DNA from: Podospora bellae-mahoneyi
Taxonomy: Eukaryota; Ascomycota; Sordariomycetes; Sordariales; Podosporaceae
Reading direction: 5' to 3'
DNA: 64,000 bases
Assembly (NCBI RefSeq): GCF_035222275.1
Contig: NC_085882.1
Coordinates: 875,501-939,500 of the forward strand
Shown: positions 21,695 to 33,259 of the stretch, in pieces
Position numbering within the stretch: position 1 is the first letter of the stretch
Layout: each line of letters begins with the position of its first letter
Translations under genes and position numbers: made by a program
The notes under the pieces: generated by a model
Database searches by the model: none
Told to the model about the DNA's origin: nothing
Seen by the model: only the letters and a program-made list of their open reading frames with translations

Positions 21695-23415
21695 CTATGG
21701 CAAGGTTGAAAGCCCCAACAAGTCTGCACTTTCTTCCAGATCTTGGGAGATGTTCGCGTACACGCCCACAACTTCATCAACAGTCCACCTAGGTGTCAAT
21801 CTACGAGTGGTCGAAGTAAGAGCGTTCGTCAGCAGCTCAATCTCCTCCGAAGACTTCCCCAGCGTGGTGACCATTAACCATATACATTCCTGTGCACTCA
21901 ATATGTGTTTGGGCAGTTCTTTAAGGTCTTCTGCGGATTTGTCACTCAAGCCAGATTCGCGCGCCTTCGTGAGAAGCCTGTTCCATATAGCCAACTCCAC
22001 CCTGTCGTGATAATACCTCTCCGGGTATATGTGGAAGACGATGGAGGTGGCCTTTTCCAGCCCCCTTAGAAGGACTTCCAGTTCTCTCATCAATATATTA
22101 AGATCGACCCTCGCGGCCGAAATCCATGATCGCGTCCTGTCCAGATTCGTTACTACCAAATCCCGCAACCGGCGTCTTCCTAGCTCGTCGAGTTCCACCG
22201 TCTCCTTCTTTGTCTCCTCATTATCGACTTTCGCGGTCGGTAAAGCTGTACCTCGAGGTCTGGAGCGGAGGATCTTTGGCGATATAGATTTCTTCCCGGC
22301 CGCCAGTTCCTCCTCAGAAGGCCTCAGAGCCTTCAGCTGCTTCAACTGGTGGGCCAAGTCCACGAGTTTCAAGTCCTCTTCTTTTATCTTTGTGTGAAAA
22401 AGCCGTATTCGTTTCTGGAAATCACCAATCAATCTAGAACACGCACTGGTCAGCTCCTGTTCCATGATAGTAACAAGGTTCCCAAGAGACTTTTTACTTA
22501 CGCCTTTGTCTCCAAAGCCATCCTTTTCCAGACTGCCCACAACTCCTCACCAGCCATCTTGCCTCTCTCCCAATCCGAGTTATACACCAAACGCCACAGT
22601 TCTTTGAAAGAATCGTGAGACTTGTACATCTCTGCACTTTCCACAAATACTTGTTTGCAGATCTGGGCCGTGGCTACAAAGCCCCCTTGCAGGCTTTCCA
22701 CCATCTTCAGGTATTCCGGCCCTCTGTCTTTCTCCGATTCAGCCCTGCCTCCCCATAGAAAAGCCACCATGTTGTCGAAAACGCCGGGTTCGTGGGAAGC
22801 CCAGAGCTTATCTCGTGTCCTGCCGTAAGGGACCGAGGTCAAAAGATCCTCCCTGATCTCTCGATAGATATAAGGAATCGTGGGCCTCAAAGTCGCATAG
22901 ATCAATACACCTGATAAGGCAAATAGGAGGGGGTACAGGGCCCAAGGACGGATCGCGCGGAGTACCCGTAATGGAAGCTCCCATAAATACTGCAGTACAC
23001 TGAGGGCAGTGTCTAGTACCCAAAGAAGCACGGAGAAGACAAGGCGCTTGGCTTCCTCAAAGCGGTTGTCGGGCGGGTCCGAGTCCCAGTCTCGAGAGTA
23101 ACCCCCCCGTCTGGAATCATACTCTGGATCCGAGGGGGTTGATTCATCCGAGTCGGACGTCGAGGGACTTTCTCGGGCCTGGGTCCTTGGTGTAGGATAG
23201 GGCTGTCTTTCAAACTCATAGGTATCCAGCGGAGGGCTTCTGTACGTCGTACTCGTTGTTTTCCCTCCAGACACTGATTTTTTGTTCGAAACATACGATC
23301 TGTTGTTGTAAGGAGAAGCCTGCAGATAGGCTTCATAGTCCTCATCATCGGTCGACCCTGAGGAGGGCGACGGCGGACGAAAGGAACTGTCGTAGCACGC
23401 ACGATACGGGGACAT
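21695..23415 (-). CDS. Single-pass membrane/coiled-coil protein of unknown function
   Basis: Two exons, complement(21695..22433, 22502..23415), give 550 aa. The intron GTAAGT...CTGACC...TCTAG (68 bases) joins in phase (ETKA|LIGDF). The first ~120 residues are Ser/Pro/Asp/Tyr-rich and probably disordered. A hydrophobic pair follows (VFSVLLWVLDTALSVLQYLW, then ALYPLLFALSGVLIYATL). The rest is a long helical, charged region with coiled-coil character (IKEEDLKLVDLAHQLKQLKA; LNILMRELEVLLRGLEKA). The layout suggests a nuclear-envelope or ER membrane protein with a coiled-coil lumenal or cytosolic domain. I do not recognise the family. The exon structure is firm because splicing is canonical and both parts have consistent composition. 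Confidence 0.78.
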
Positions 23416-23930
23416 CTTGACGGATGAAAGAGTGGTGCTACTAGGGGAACGATAAAAAGGTATGAAAGCGCAAGCACGGGGAAAGCGAAAAGCTAGAGAG
23501 GTCGGTCTCGGTGTTCAGATTCGAGCCTCGAGTGTATGTACTCCGCAGACAAAGAGGTGATGCATGCATCGACGTCACGACCCTCCCGTGAGGCTTAGAG
23601 TGTGGATTGTTTGCATTTTCCCTTTCCATACAATGCGGTGTTCATGCCAGTGCCGACAAGGACTGCCGTCCTGTTCAAATCCTGCAACCGGTCAACAAAG
23701 CCATTGGCGAGTTGGCTCGGGTCAACCCCATTTCGGCATTTTGTTCAGAACTCCTTTGTTCCTGGCCACACCAGAACGCCAACTCCAACATCACACAAGA
23801 GGAACCATGGAATTGATCATGAGTGCATTGTTGAAAGCTTTTGCGCGTCTTGGGCCCAAGCAAACGGATACCAATGGATCGACATTAATAAGTAGCTGTA
23901 GCCGAGCTATCTGTAAGATAAGAAATAACA
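23416..23930. other. Intergenic between the membrane protein and the GPCR
   Basis: Promoter of the 550-aa protein (start 23415) and 3' flank of the GPCR gene. Nothing recognisable. Confidence 0.5.
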
Positions 23931-26053
23931 TCAGCAAGGCGACGAAACTCCTCTGCTGTGGAGCGTTATCGGACTTCCACCACTCCCGGTCGGTGTTCCC
24001 CTGCTGCTGATAGCAGCCAAAATGTTGCCTCTGTTTTCTAGACCAATGTCCAAGAAGTCCCAGCTGTAGCTTCGCTGGGAGGACTCCCCTTCCCTTGAGC
24101 CTTCCTCGTCCTTCTTGTTCCTTCCCGTTGTTGAGAGGCTCCAGTTGCTTGTTCTACTTGGGCTGCGCCAGGGGATTCGAACCGTGAGGTCTCTTCTCAT
24201 GTTGCTGGATGAGAGCTTCTCTTTGAGCACTGGGCCGATTGGACGAAGGGAGCGCTTAGATGGTTGCGGTTTCAGGTGCGCTGTGGGTGGGGTGGTCATC
24301 GTCGCCGCGAGGTTTGTTGTGCTTGCTGGACCCTGGGCGTCCTTTTCTCGCGACGGCAGTGGGTGGGTAAGGATGTCATTGTTCTGGTATATCTCGGTGA
24401 CCTCAGGAAGGGTTTTGATGCTCTTGGTCTCGATGGCAATATCCGCGCTCTCGGCCAGCCCAATGATGTCGCGGTGGAGCTCGGTTTGTATTCCGACATG
24501 GACCGTCGTCAGTGGCCTTGATCTCTGTCCATGATCGAGCGAGGCCGACATTCGGGACTGCTGGGGTGTGGAAAGTCTGTCCCTGACGCAAGATACGCAG
24601 GTCCGTCTGTTGATCAAGAAGAAGATTAGAAAGTTGCAGACCCCTTGGATTGATAACGCAGCGGTAGAGGCTACGTATGCTGGGAAGTTTGTGTGTCCAT
24701 GGAGAATCTGGTTGACGCGAAAGATGCTGCTTGGTATCCATGTGGCCAGAATTGCAAAGGCGGAGAGGCCCGCAGTCAGTAGATATGACCGCTTGACTGG
24801 GTCGTCGATGGTAAATGCGCTTATTATCTCCCTTAAGCCATTCACACTTTGAGGTTCCGCCCTTCGAGGTTCCAAGGTTCCGTCTTGTTCACTAAGAGTT
24901 GGAGGAGGGGAGGGAGCTCGGCGGGGGTTGAGCCCAAAGGCACGCATGTAAACTGAGCTTCGTTTCGACGGTGCACTGGCTACCCTGGTTGGTAGGGCAG
25001 CTCTTGTAGACCGGCTTTGTTGGGTTCGGATCGATCGGCTTGGGCGGGTGTGTATAGACCGGCTCTTTCGGGTGTGGTTAGACTGCGCACGAGTAACAGT
25101 CATAGGCATCGGCGCGAGGGGGTGTGTACCGTCGGGCGATTCTGGAAACAGGGCGCTACTAGTAAATGGGGACAGAGGCCAGTCGCTCAATGACAAAAAG
25201 GACTTCCTGTCGCGCGGTATGGGTTGGAGGATGGGTGGGTGTTCGGGGCTTGCTCTCAGAGGAAACTTCGTGTCAACATCGTTTCGGGATCGAAATATAT
25301 GGATCCCAAGACCTAGGTAGATCAGGAGAGTGCCCAAGATGCAGATCCAGACTGGGAGGTACTGGGTGTAGATCCGTAGCATTTGATGTGAGGAATCAAT
25401 CCAACACCATATCTGATTGTTTGTCAGCTTCGTTGGACTGGATCAGAGCGATCCAACCTACCCTAGCATTGCCATAGTAGCCCAGGGCGAGCAAAATACC
25501 GGCAGAAATTCCTGGTCCACCATAACAGATCGAGCAGTATACCCACCACCACCTCCTAAAGTGTCCCGGGTCGGCACCATATCGAAATACAATCAGCACA
25601 TTGATAGCCATAGCAAACGACCACCATGGATTGGACTGCAAGAACCTGTTCAAGTCCATTGATTAGTACCTACGGATGGTATCCACCTGCCTACCCGACC
25701 AGTACTCAAGACAACAGGCAAACTCACATCTGAAATAGAAATCCCTGTGCGTTGCACAACCCCTTGTCCCCATCCTGAATAGCCGTTCTTAGGCCATCCT
25801 GAGTCATAAGGGTAGCCACCGATGAGAATACATTCGCGACTGACGAGCACACCAAAAAGCAATTGGGAACCGTCCGAAGAGAACGGAACAAAGCAAAGGC
25901 CACGAAAACTAGCGTGACGGCAGCCAGAGAGACAGACCCCAGCGCCCGCTCGATTGTCACCAAAAGATCGGTTTGTTCCTCGGTCAAAATCAACAGGGGG
26001 CGGACCGAGTCGAGGGTCGTGGTGTTGGCTAGAAAAAACGGGATGACGGGCAT
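23931..26053 (-). CDS. cAMP-receptor-like / Git3-type G-protein-coupled receptor
   Basis: Three exons, complement(23931..25412, 25462..25645, 25728..26053), give 663 aa. Donors GTGAGT and GTAGGT, branch sites TACTAATC and GCTGAC; phases close exactly. Helices 1 and 2 lie in exon 1 (SLAAVTLVFVAFALFRSL; CFLVCSSVANVFSSVATL). Exon 2 has helices 3 and 4 with RRWWWVYCSICYGGPG. The joint IWCWIDSSHQMLRIYTQYLP between exons 2 and 3 is characteristic of this receptor class. Helix 5 is the VWICILGTLLIYLGLGIHIF block. A ~190-residue third intracellular loop rich in Ser/Arg follows, then helices 6 and 7 (SYLLTAGLSAFAILATWIP; SIQGVCNFLIFFLIN) and a ~220-residue Ser/Thr-rich tail. Known members sense nutrients or carbon sources and act through G-alpha/cAMP. 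The ligand is unknown. Long loop and tail suggest regulation by phosphorylation. Confidence 0.86.
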
Positions 26054-27882
26054 CTTTGGATCGGACGAAAGAAAAGGACGGGTATCTTCAGTAACAAAAA
26101 TAGAAAGAAGAAACTCTAATCGAGACGGTTGTTGTTTGTGTTAAAACATGTCGTTTGGGACAAGGAGAAACGGCGAGATCGACGAGATGGAGGATATTTT
26201 CGAGCGCGAAGTCAATGCCACTGGTGCTTGGGAGTAGCTTCAGGTGGTGGAATTGGAAAAGATCTTGATGAGAGGTGTGGGTCAGTCTTGGGAAAATGTC
26301 ACGCAGTTGTCGAAGCCACCTACAACTTGGAAAAAAGGGAACTTGCAATGCCCAATAGACGCCGACGATGAGAAATATGCAGAATTGGTGAAATGAAATC
26401 CGGAACGAATCAAAGAAACATGGTTTGATGTTCTGTGTTAGTGGAAGCCCGTGATATCGTCGCGGTGTTCGACTTCCTTCACGAGAACCTGAATGAATGT
26501 ATGCAAGGTATGTACAAAAAGGGGCCTCACAGCTCGATCAACTCGCCAAAGAAGGTTAAACGCGGGAGGGGTGGAGAAGCCATCTATATATACCATCCCT
26601 CCATACCTAACCTACCACCTAACCAGAACAGTTGGAGGTGCTACAGTCTTCAATTGAGTTTGAACGGCGTGTGGGTGTTGGTGTGCGGCGTCATAAATGA
26701 AAGGTGAGGTCGTGGGACAAGCCCAGTTGTTTGTGTGGTATGTCACCTTATTCGAACTGCTGCTACATGCAATGGATCCTTCCGAGGTCTTTTTGCACTC
26801 AGATTCCAGCTTGTTTGCCTACTGTACCACAAATTCAAACTCAGTGAGTGGCCAAGAGAGTCAGGGGAGGTGTGCTTGCGGTTTGCTGACGCCGCTGCTC
26901 ACTCTTGGCTGATGTTCAGGAGAAACGCGCGCAGAAATATCTGCCGGCAGATGTGTAGATCAGGTTGAGCTCTCGTGAATGGCTCGACGGAGCTCTGTAT
27001 AGCTCACTTTCGGCAGGTCGGTGGCGCAACCGAGGCAGGTTCCATTGGGTAAGTGGTTGGTCCAGCTCGCTGGCACCAGAGTTATTAAATCTGGAGAAGT
27101 CCCAGTCCATTTATGGCACTCCAGTGCACCTCTACCCGCCCATCTGGACCCGACTGTCTAAATTTACGACGAGTAGTAGAAAGCATCGGTTGAAGCTCAA
27201 TCGCCTGAAGGTTTAATGATGTACGACGGAAACATCAAGCAATTGCATTTCCGAGGGCTAACGTCACCTCAACTCGAACCCCACAAACCTTCTTTTTTCA
27301 AGAGATGAAAAGATTCATGACAAAGATGCCGATCAGGCTGCGGTGCCAAGCAAAGCATGCAAATCTTCATAGTACCACGGCATGCAGCCATTTTGAGTAT
27401 ACGCAAAAACCAGGAGAAGCAGAGAACTGAGCCCGACGGTGTCTACAAGGTAGGTGCTGACGTGCATCAACACCAACGGGCTGGAAGAGAGGGTTGCAGC
27501 GCAGCGGCAAATTTAGAAGCAACCCAACCGAGCAGCACAGAAACGGATTCCCCTGGCATACGTTGAACTTAATACCGGGGTCCTGAGCAGCCGATCCTTA
27601 TCCCCTTTTGTCATCATCGCCTTGACATGACGAAAAGGAAGACACGGTCCTCGGTGAAGGGCAAGAATCGGCAGGTCTGAGGCACAGTGCTGCGTAATCC
27701 ACCGCTTTGCCGGAATCCTCTGATCTCTAGACAAACAATTCATTCCATTGTCTCTAGAAGGTCGTAAGTGATACGATGTAAAAGCATCATCTCTCGCACA
27801 CTCTTTGATCCTCCCTAACCGTGTAAATTCCCATTAAGGTGCTATAAATGTTGATCCCTTAGGATAAAGTCAGACAGTCTCT
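26054..27882. other. Long intergenic stretch upstream of the GPCR
   Basis: About 1.8 kb. The part next to 26054 must hold the GPCR promoter and leader. The rest shows only short frames without coding character. No repeat or mobile element was recognised. Confidence 0.5.
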
Positions 27883-29596
27883 CTACAAGGTGTACAGGAA
27901 CTCTGGGTTGACATCACCCAAATCCCCAATCTCCGCCTTCGTCAAACCCGTCAGGCGATGATCAAGGAGTCCCTGCTTTCGGTCGAGATTCTGGAAGTAC
28001 AAATACCGGCAGAGTATGTAGCTTCCACCACCCAGAAACAGTGCCATATACGCGATCACGGTAATGTGGCCGGCAAGGAAACGTGGAGCACCGAACCACA
28101 GATTACAAGATACAAGTCCGTTGAGGTTACCCCACCCGATCACCAATCCCAAAACAATGCCGCGTTTGTAGGATCCCTCCGTGTTGTTGGCCACCCACGC
28201 AATGGTGAGTGGTATGCTAGCATAGATGCCGACAGCGCCAAAAAATGCCCCCAGGTACTGAACAATTGGATTGGAGGAGGCAACGAGGAGGATGAAGCCA
28301 AAGATGCCAACGCAGGCGAGGCCCATGTTGTAAATACCGCGTTTGCGGTGTCTATCGCTGAACACGCTGACCACAATAGTCACCAAAGCTGCAACAGCAT
28401 AAGGTGGGACGCTGAGCAGCTGGTTCTTGATGATCTGGGAAGGGTCGGTAAATGATAGGTTCGAGATAATCGTAGGGAGGAACAGACTGAGACTATAAAG
28501 CGGCATCATGGGGCCCATGTACACCACCATAGCAAGGTAGGTCTTCGTGTCCTTGAGGGCTTGCCAAACGTAGAGCATCTTGAAGTTTTCATGATGGGCC
28601 GAGCTCTGCTTGTCCCGGTCCAGCCTGCGGAGGACGCGCTCTTGATCGGCTTCCGAGAGAAACTCTGCCGTGTCAGGAAAGTCCTGCACCATCCAAAATG
28701 AGGCGATGGCAACAACAATGGTGAGGGCGCCTTCGAGGATGAAGATCCAGCGCCAGCCAGCGAAGCCGCCGATACCGTCCATTGTTGAAATCGCCGCCGC
28801 GAGGAGACCGCCAAACGACCCGGCGAGGGCGGCGAATGAAAAGAAAAGCGCCTGGGTCACAACGGTTCGTCAGGTTTTATGCGCTCCATTGGGCGATGGA
28901 GATGAAGGGGACTACTCACAGCACGTAGAGCAACCTCATCCCGCCGATACCAACAGGAGATGAAGTAATTGACACCGGGAAACAACCCTGACTCAAAAAC
29001 GCCCAAGAAGAATCGAGCTGTCATGAGCCCGCTCCAGTTCTTCACAAGGCCCATGGCGGTCATGCAACCACCCCAGCCGACCCTACACGCACGGTCAAAA
29101 TCTTGTTCAGATCTCGAGACCTAACCAATGAAGGCTCATGCTTACATGATCAGGGGCAAGAATATTGAGGGACGCATCCGCTTGAGCAGAACATTTGCAA
29201 CGGGCTCGAAAGCCGAGTATGCCACAAAAAAGATCATCAATGTAGCACTGTAACCGAGGTTAGACATGATAATATCGTTCGTCATGTTGTCAATCTTGGC
29301 ATTTCCAATGTTGGTGCGGTCCAAAAAGGCAAGAAGGTAGAGGAAACAGAGCCACGGCAGGAGGACGAGGTCTAGGCGACGGACCAATTTGCGGTCCTAA
29401 AGCAGCAAAACACGGTGTTTAGCAGCCAAATACACCTCGGAACTGGCATCATCGAGAGCTCAATACATACCACGGCAGCTCTTTCGGATTCGGACAGTCC
29501 GGCATCTGGGTCCGGTCGAACAATGACAGCAGATAGTGAGGTCATGTTTTCTGCTGCTGTGGCTGATATATTATTCGTACGAGAGCTTGATGGCAT
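27883..29596 (-). CDS. MFS transporter, Dal5-like anion:cation symporter family
   Basis: Four exons, complement(27883..28851, 28920..29082, 29146..29396, 29471..29596), give 502 aa. Donors GTATGT, GTAAGC, GTGAGT; acceptors TTAG, GTAG, CCAG; all phases agree. About 12 transmembrane helices are visible. Family landmarks: LVRRLDLVLLPWLCFLYLLA, FLDRTNIGNAKIDN, GLMTARFFLGVFESGLFPGV, then GSFGGLLAAAI, GWRWIFILEGALTIV and the helix-7 region (YMGPMMPLYSLSLFLPTII). This matches the fungal allantoate/nicotinate/tartrate (ACS) permease family. It sits next to an SDR and an HR-PKS, so it may export or import a metabolite for that pathway. ACS members are usually nutrient importers, so membership in the cluster is an inference from position only. 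Confidence 0.88.
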
Positions 29597-30316
29597 CGGC
29601 TTCCACCTCGTGTTCAATAGTGTATAGGATGGTAATGCGGATGCAAAAGGTCTGGTTCAACCATAGGGAATTAGTAGGATTGGTGAAGGTTGGAAAACGT
29701 TGGTTCAGGATGGGCTACCACGGGATAGCCGAACAAGAAATCGCGTCACGGGCCTGCCTCTGAAATGATTTGGCATGGGAGGAAGGAGCAGGTCGCTAGG
29801 CATTTCGAATGGTGTCTTGTTGCATGAACACTTATTAGGGCGCAGTCAGCCGTCTGCTTGGGGAGTGTTATTCTATGACGGAAGGCGAAGATATGATGGA
29901 CCCAGGCAACTACAATGTTCAAGCGCCAGCTGGCTACGAGTGCATCTGGATTAGGTGTCTCAGTGTAAGGTACCCGATCTCAGGTACCATGTAGGTAGTC
30001 CTGTCCTTGGGGGATGGTGGAACATAAACGCTCCTGCAATTGCCAAGATACATGTGAAGTAGCATTTAAACACCGCCCAAAAGAATGTTTGTCGTCTCTG
30101 GCTTCGAATTACACACATATAAAAACTCGGGAATCCCTAACCCATATTCCAACTCTTGTTTCACTTCCAGTATTCTCCTGTTTTCAAGTGCCAGCTTGAG
30201 CTGGGTGAAGGCGGTAACAGGGGCCCGGTGGAACATGATAGCCCCGTCTGTGCCTTGTTGTCCCATCCCCACCCCTTCCAGGTTGCGTGGTGGGTATTGG
30301 TAATCCACGGGAGCAA
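29597..30316. other. Intergenic, upstream of the MFS gene
   Basis: About 720 bases covering the MFS promoter and the 3' flank of the SDR gene. No copy of the CGGAGTTT motif found upstream of the PKS was seen here. Nothing else recognisable. Confidence 0.5.
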
Positions 30317-31427
30317 CTACACGAATGCTGACCCGGTGACCCTGGTAAACTCCTTGATCGTATGTTGCCACACTCTTCTGACCATATCTCTGTCTCTTAG
30401 CTGCTGAAGTGTATCCTGCACCTTGAACGCCACTGACTCCCCATCGAAATTAACAGAATAGACCCCGCTACCGTCCCTCGCGTCAGTCCCTCTAGCGACC
30501 GAAACCCCTTGTCCGAGCCTGACGCCCGCTGTCGGTATTCTCGAATGTACCCCGTCTCTTGCTGGAAATCGTGCGCTTGTGGCCAAGAATAGATGCCTCT
30601 CCCCAGCTTCGAAAAGAGGGAGCGCTCCGACGACTTTGAATACAGCGCGGATGACTCCGCCGGTCTTGGGACTGCTGTTGGTGGACGAACCTTTGACAAA
30701 GCCGGGAAAGGAATGGACAAAGCTGATGTTGGGAGCTTCCAAGGCCAGAGATTCCAGTGCCAGTGTCATCATTGTGCTGAGGCTGCCGTGGTCTATCGTT
30801 TGCAAGGGCCCGGCCTGGTGGTACCTCCCTGGAAACAGGGGGAAGTCATCGCCATCTAGAAGGCTCTCCTTGCCGGCGCCAAACACAGTGACGACTCTCC
30901 GAAGATGGGAGGCTTTCTGAAGAAGTGGGAGCAGGTTTACGATAAACCTAATCCGGGAGTAATAGGTCACTGCCGTGGGGTAGTACAGGGACTCGATCGT
31001 ATCTGGGACCAAGCAGTCAGCCTCCAAAAGCCATCTAGAACAAGCTCGAGATGCCGCGTCAAGACTTACCGCTACCCTGGCTCGTCGACACGACCCCTGG
31101 CGTTAGAAACAAAAGATTGACGACGGACTCCCTGGCCTGTATCTCACGACAGACCCAGTCCACGGCGTGCAGAAGCGATACATCGGCCTGGATGAAGTGA
31201 TATTCCCCTGCTGGGTTTAGGTCGTGAAGTTCGGCCACGATTCGAGTAGCAGCCTCTGTAGACCGGCCCACAAAGTAGATGCGAGGCTCGACGGTGTTCT
31301 TGGCGAGCTGCTTCATGGTTGTCTCCCCTATGCCACTCGTCCCGCCGACAAACACAGCTACGAGACCTGCAGGCAGCACCTCTATGATGCGTGTATTTGA
31401 CGATTGCATCCGGCTGAAGGACACCAT
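30317..31427 (-). CDS. Rossmann-fold SDR-like oxidoreductase
   Basis: Two exons, complement(30317..31002, 31070..31427), give 347 aa. The intron GTAAGT...CTGAC...CCAG (67 bases) completes GSD|TIESL in phase. The nucleotide-binding motif is VFVGGTSGIGE (about residues 26-35, the TGxxxGIG pattern), with a NADP-type VGRS after the second strand and FIQADVSLL as the D-V adenine-binding motif. NLLFLTPGVV stands where NNAG would be. The catalytic region reads AVTYYSRIRFIVNLL, so the usual YxxxK is YxxxR. The start at 31427 gives a short natural N-terminus before the first strand. Divergently transcribed from the HR-PKS across a shared 1.8-kb promoter, it is a natural candidate tailoring enzyme. Reductase activity is not certain given the Lys-to-Arg change. 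Confidence 0.82.
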
Positions 31428-33259
31428 CTTGGCTATTAGGTTTTTTTGGGCTTGCCAGTGGCATCCAGAAGCGAAAAGCCGTTGTAAAGGCGTCCTCTGT
31501 TGAGCTGACTTGGTCGGTCCGAGACCTGATACGATCTGGGAATCGGTGCTTATCAAGAAGAATACAGTGCCGTGGTTTGTATCTGAAGTAGGGTGTCGTA
31601 GAGCACGGCGAATAGGGGGTTTCTCATATCCATTGAGGGAATCGGAAGGCCAGTCCGTCAACAGTTACTGAGGATTTACCAACGGCAGCTCTGCCTGCAG
31701 CAGAGGAGCAAATAGGGAATGGCACCGAGATACACACTGCAAGTCTGTGAACCTGAAAAGAGACCATTCCTTGACCGTGAAAAGGATTCACTGATCATTT
31801 CCTGTTCAGCAGAAACGTTGGTCTTGTCAGCGGGTCTCCGACCACTACACCGGGTGTTACCTCTCCCACCATCAGATCATCACCCGGTATCCGACGGCAT
31901 CCGTGATTGGTCGGGGGCGGTCCCTTATGTTACTCAGATGCCTTTCAATCACATACATTCACAGACAGTTCCCACTTCCCCAGCTTCAGCTGCGATAGTG
32001 ACACCTGCTGGATCTTGCACCTGCCCCTGCCGCGGACAATATGAGAGCCTCTTTGCCCGCAGCCCTCTGTGTGGAACATCTTGACGAGTAAGTGTAGAAG
32101 CGGAGTAATATTCTCCGATTGTACACGCCTACTTGCGGCCTTGAGATATAGTGCTGGTCTCAAGCCTAAGATATTCTCCAGCACGATAGGTGGCCACCCG
32201 TCTTACAAGGTAATACTTGCAGCCGAAAAAACAAAAGAAAGATGAGGGATAACGCCATTGTGCTGACGTTGCCCGGCAGATCTGCAGCAGGGTTTCACCA
32301 AATCAACATATCATTGCCGGATCGGAGCCCTCAAAACTGCACGTCTCACCAACAGCTCCCGAGCACCCCCCAACTGTCTCAGAGTCCAACAGTGCTGACT
32401 GAGCAAGAAATACATTTTCCTGATCGCCCAGGGTAGACTGATCTCCCGTCCCACGTCGTCCACTTTCGGAGTTTACTGTGTGGGTCTCCCCCGGAGTTTC
32501 TCGGCGGGTCGGGGCACAACCATCCGGAGCGTCGCCGGCCGGCCTATCCGGAAGGTACAATCGCCGAGTTTGGAGTTTGACCATCACACAGAAAGTCGAG
32601 GGCCACAAGATTCCCACTTTCGCAATGCCAATCCGTTCAACGATGAGCATCTTTTCGCCCACGAGTAACAAATTTGCTAAGCATTGGTCGAGGTCTCACT
32701 CCCCGAGTCCCTTATCTACTGCTGAGTCAGTCAAAGTGGGGCATACATCTCATCGCCCACAAGAATGATCCTTCCCAAAGCCATCATGATATGTGATATT
32801 GCCAAAATGAAGCGCGAATTCGATTTGAATCGGGCTGTTGGGTTTGTCTTAGCCCGAGACTGCGGTTCTCGAATTATGGGCTGTTAGAGAAAGGTGGTTC
32901 GGAGTTTTTGAGTGTTGCTTGCCCGGAGTATCTCATCCCTTCCGTGGAACTGGATGTTGTAAACTCCCTATCACGGCTGAAATCGTGGCAATCTCGCCCA
33001 TCAACTTGCACGAGGGCGGTGGGTTCAGGGAGAATATGGCAATGCAGCAGTTTTGAGCTTGTCGTCAAGAGATTTTATATAGAGTCGACATGTGCGACGT
33101 CCTTGCACCGTGTTGAATCCGTCTTCTTGTTTCCCAACCCTATTCTCATCAGGTATTTCAACAACACTTGAGTCCGAAGCCCACCCCTCATCTTGACTCA
33201 TCTACCTGAACGATTAAAGGTACCCTTCACTCCTTCCAGACTTTGTGTATCAAGCAAAG
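31428..33259. promoter_or_regulatory. Divergent SDR/PKS promoter region
   Basis: 1.8 kb between the SDR (start 31427, minus) and the PKS (start 33260, plus). It contains no supported gene. Its main feature is the repeated CGGAGTTT motif between 32467 and 32931, listed separately. A pyrimidine-rich leader precedes the PKS start. Confidence 0.6.
32467..32931 (+). promoter_or_regulatory. Repeated CGGAGTTT motif, candidate Zn2Cys6 regulator sites
   Basis: Exact copies lie at 32467-32474, 32492-32499 and 32900-32907, with a 7-of-8 match (CGGAGTAT) at 32924-32931, all in the same orientation. The first two are 25 bases apart and the last two 24 bases apart, start to start. An 8-mer would be expected far less than once in this 1.8-kb spacer. 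CGG triplets are the usual core of Zn2Cys6 binding sites, and a gene for such a regulator ends the cluster at 44761. That the regulator binds here is inference. Confidence 0.55.

Noticed and set aside
24160-24185. tRNA B-box-like sequence in the GPCR gene
   Set aside because: Lies inside a well-supported exon with no A-box or cloverleaf around it.
30066-30371. 101-codon minus-strand frame overlapping the end of the SDR gene
   Set aside because: Different frame from the SDR, whose natural end (VWQHTIKEFTRVTGSAFV, stop at 30317) is convincing; no homology seen.
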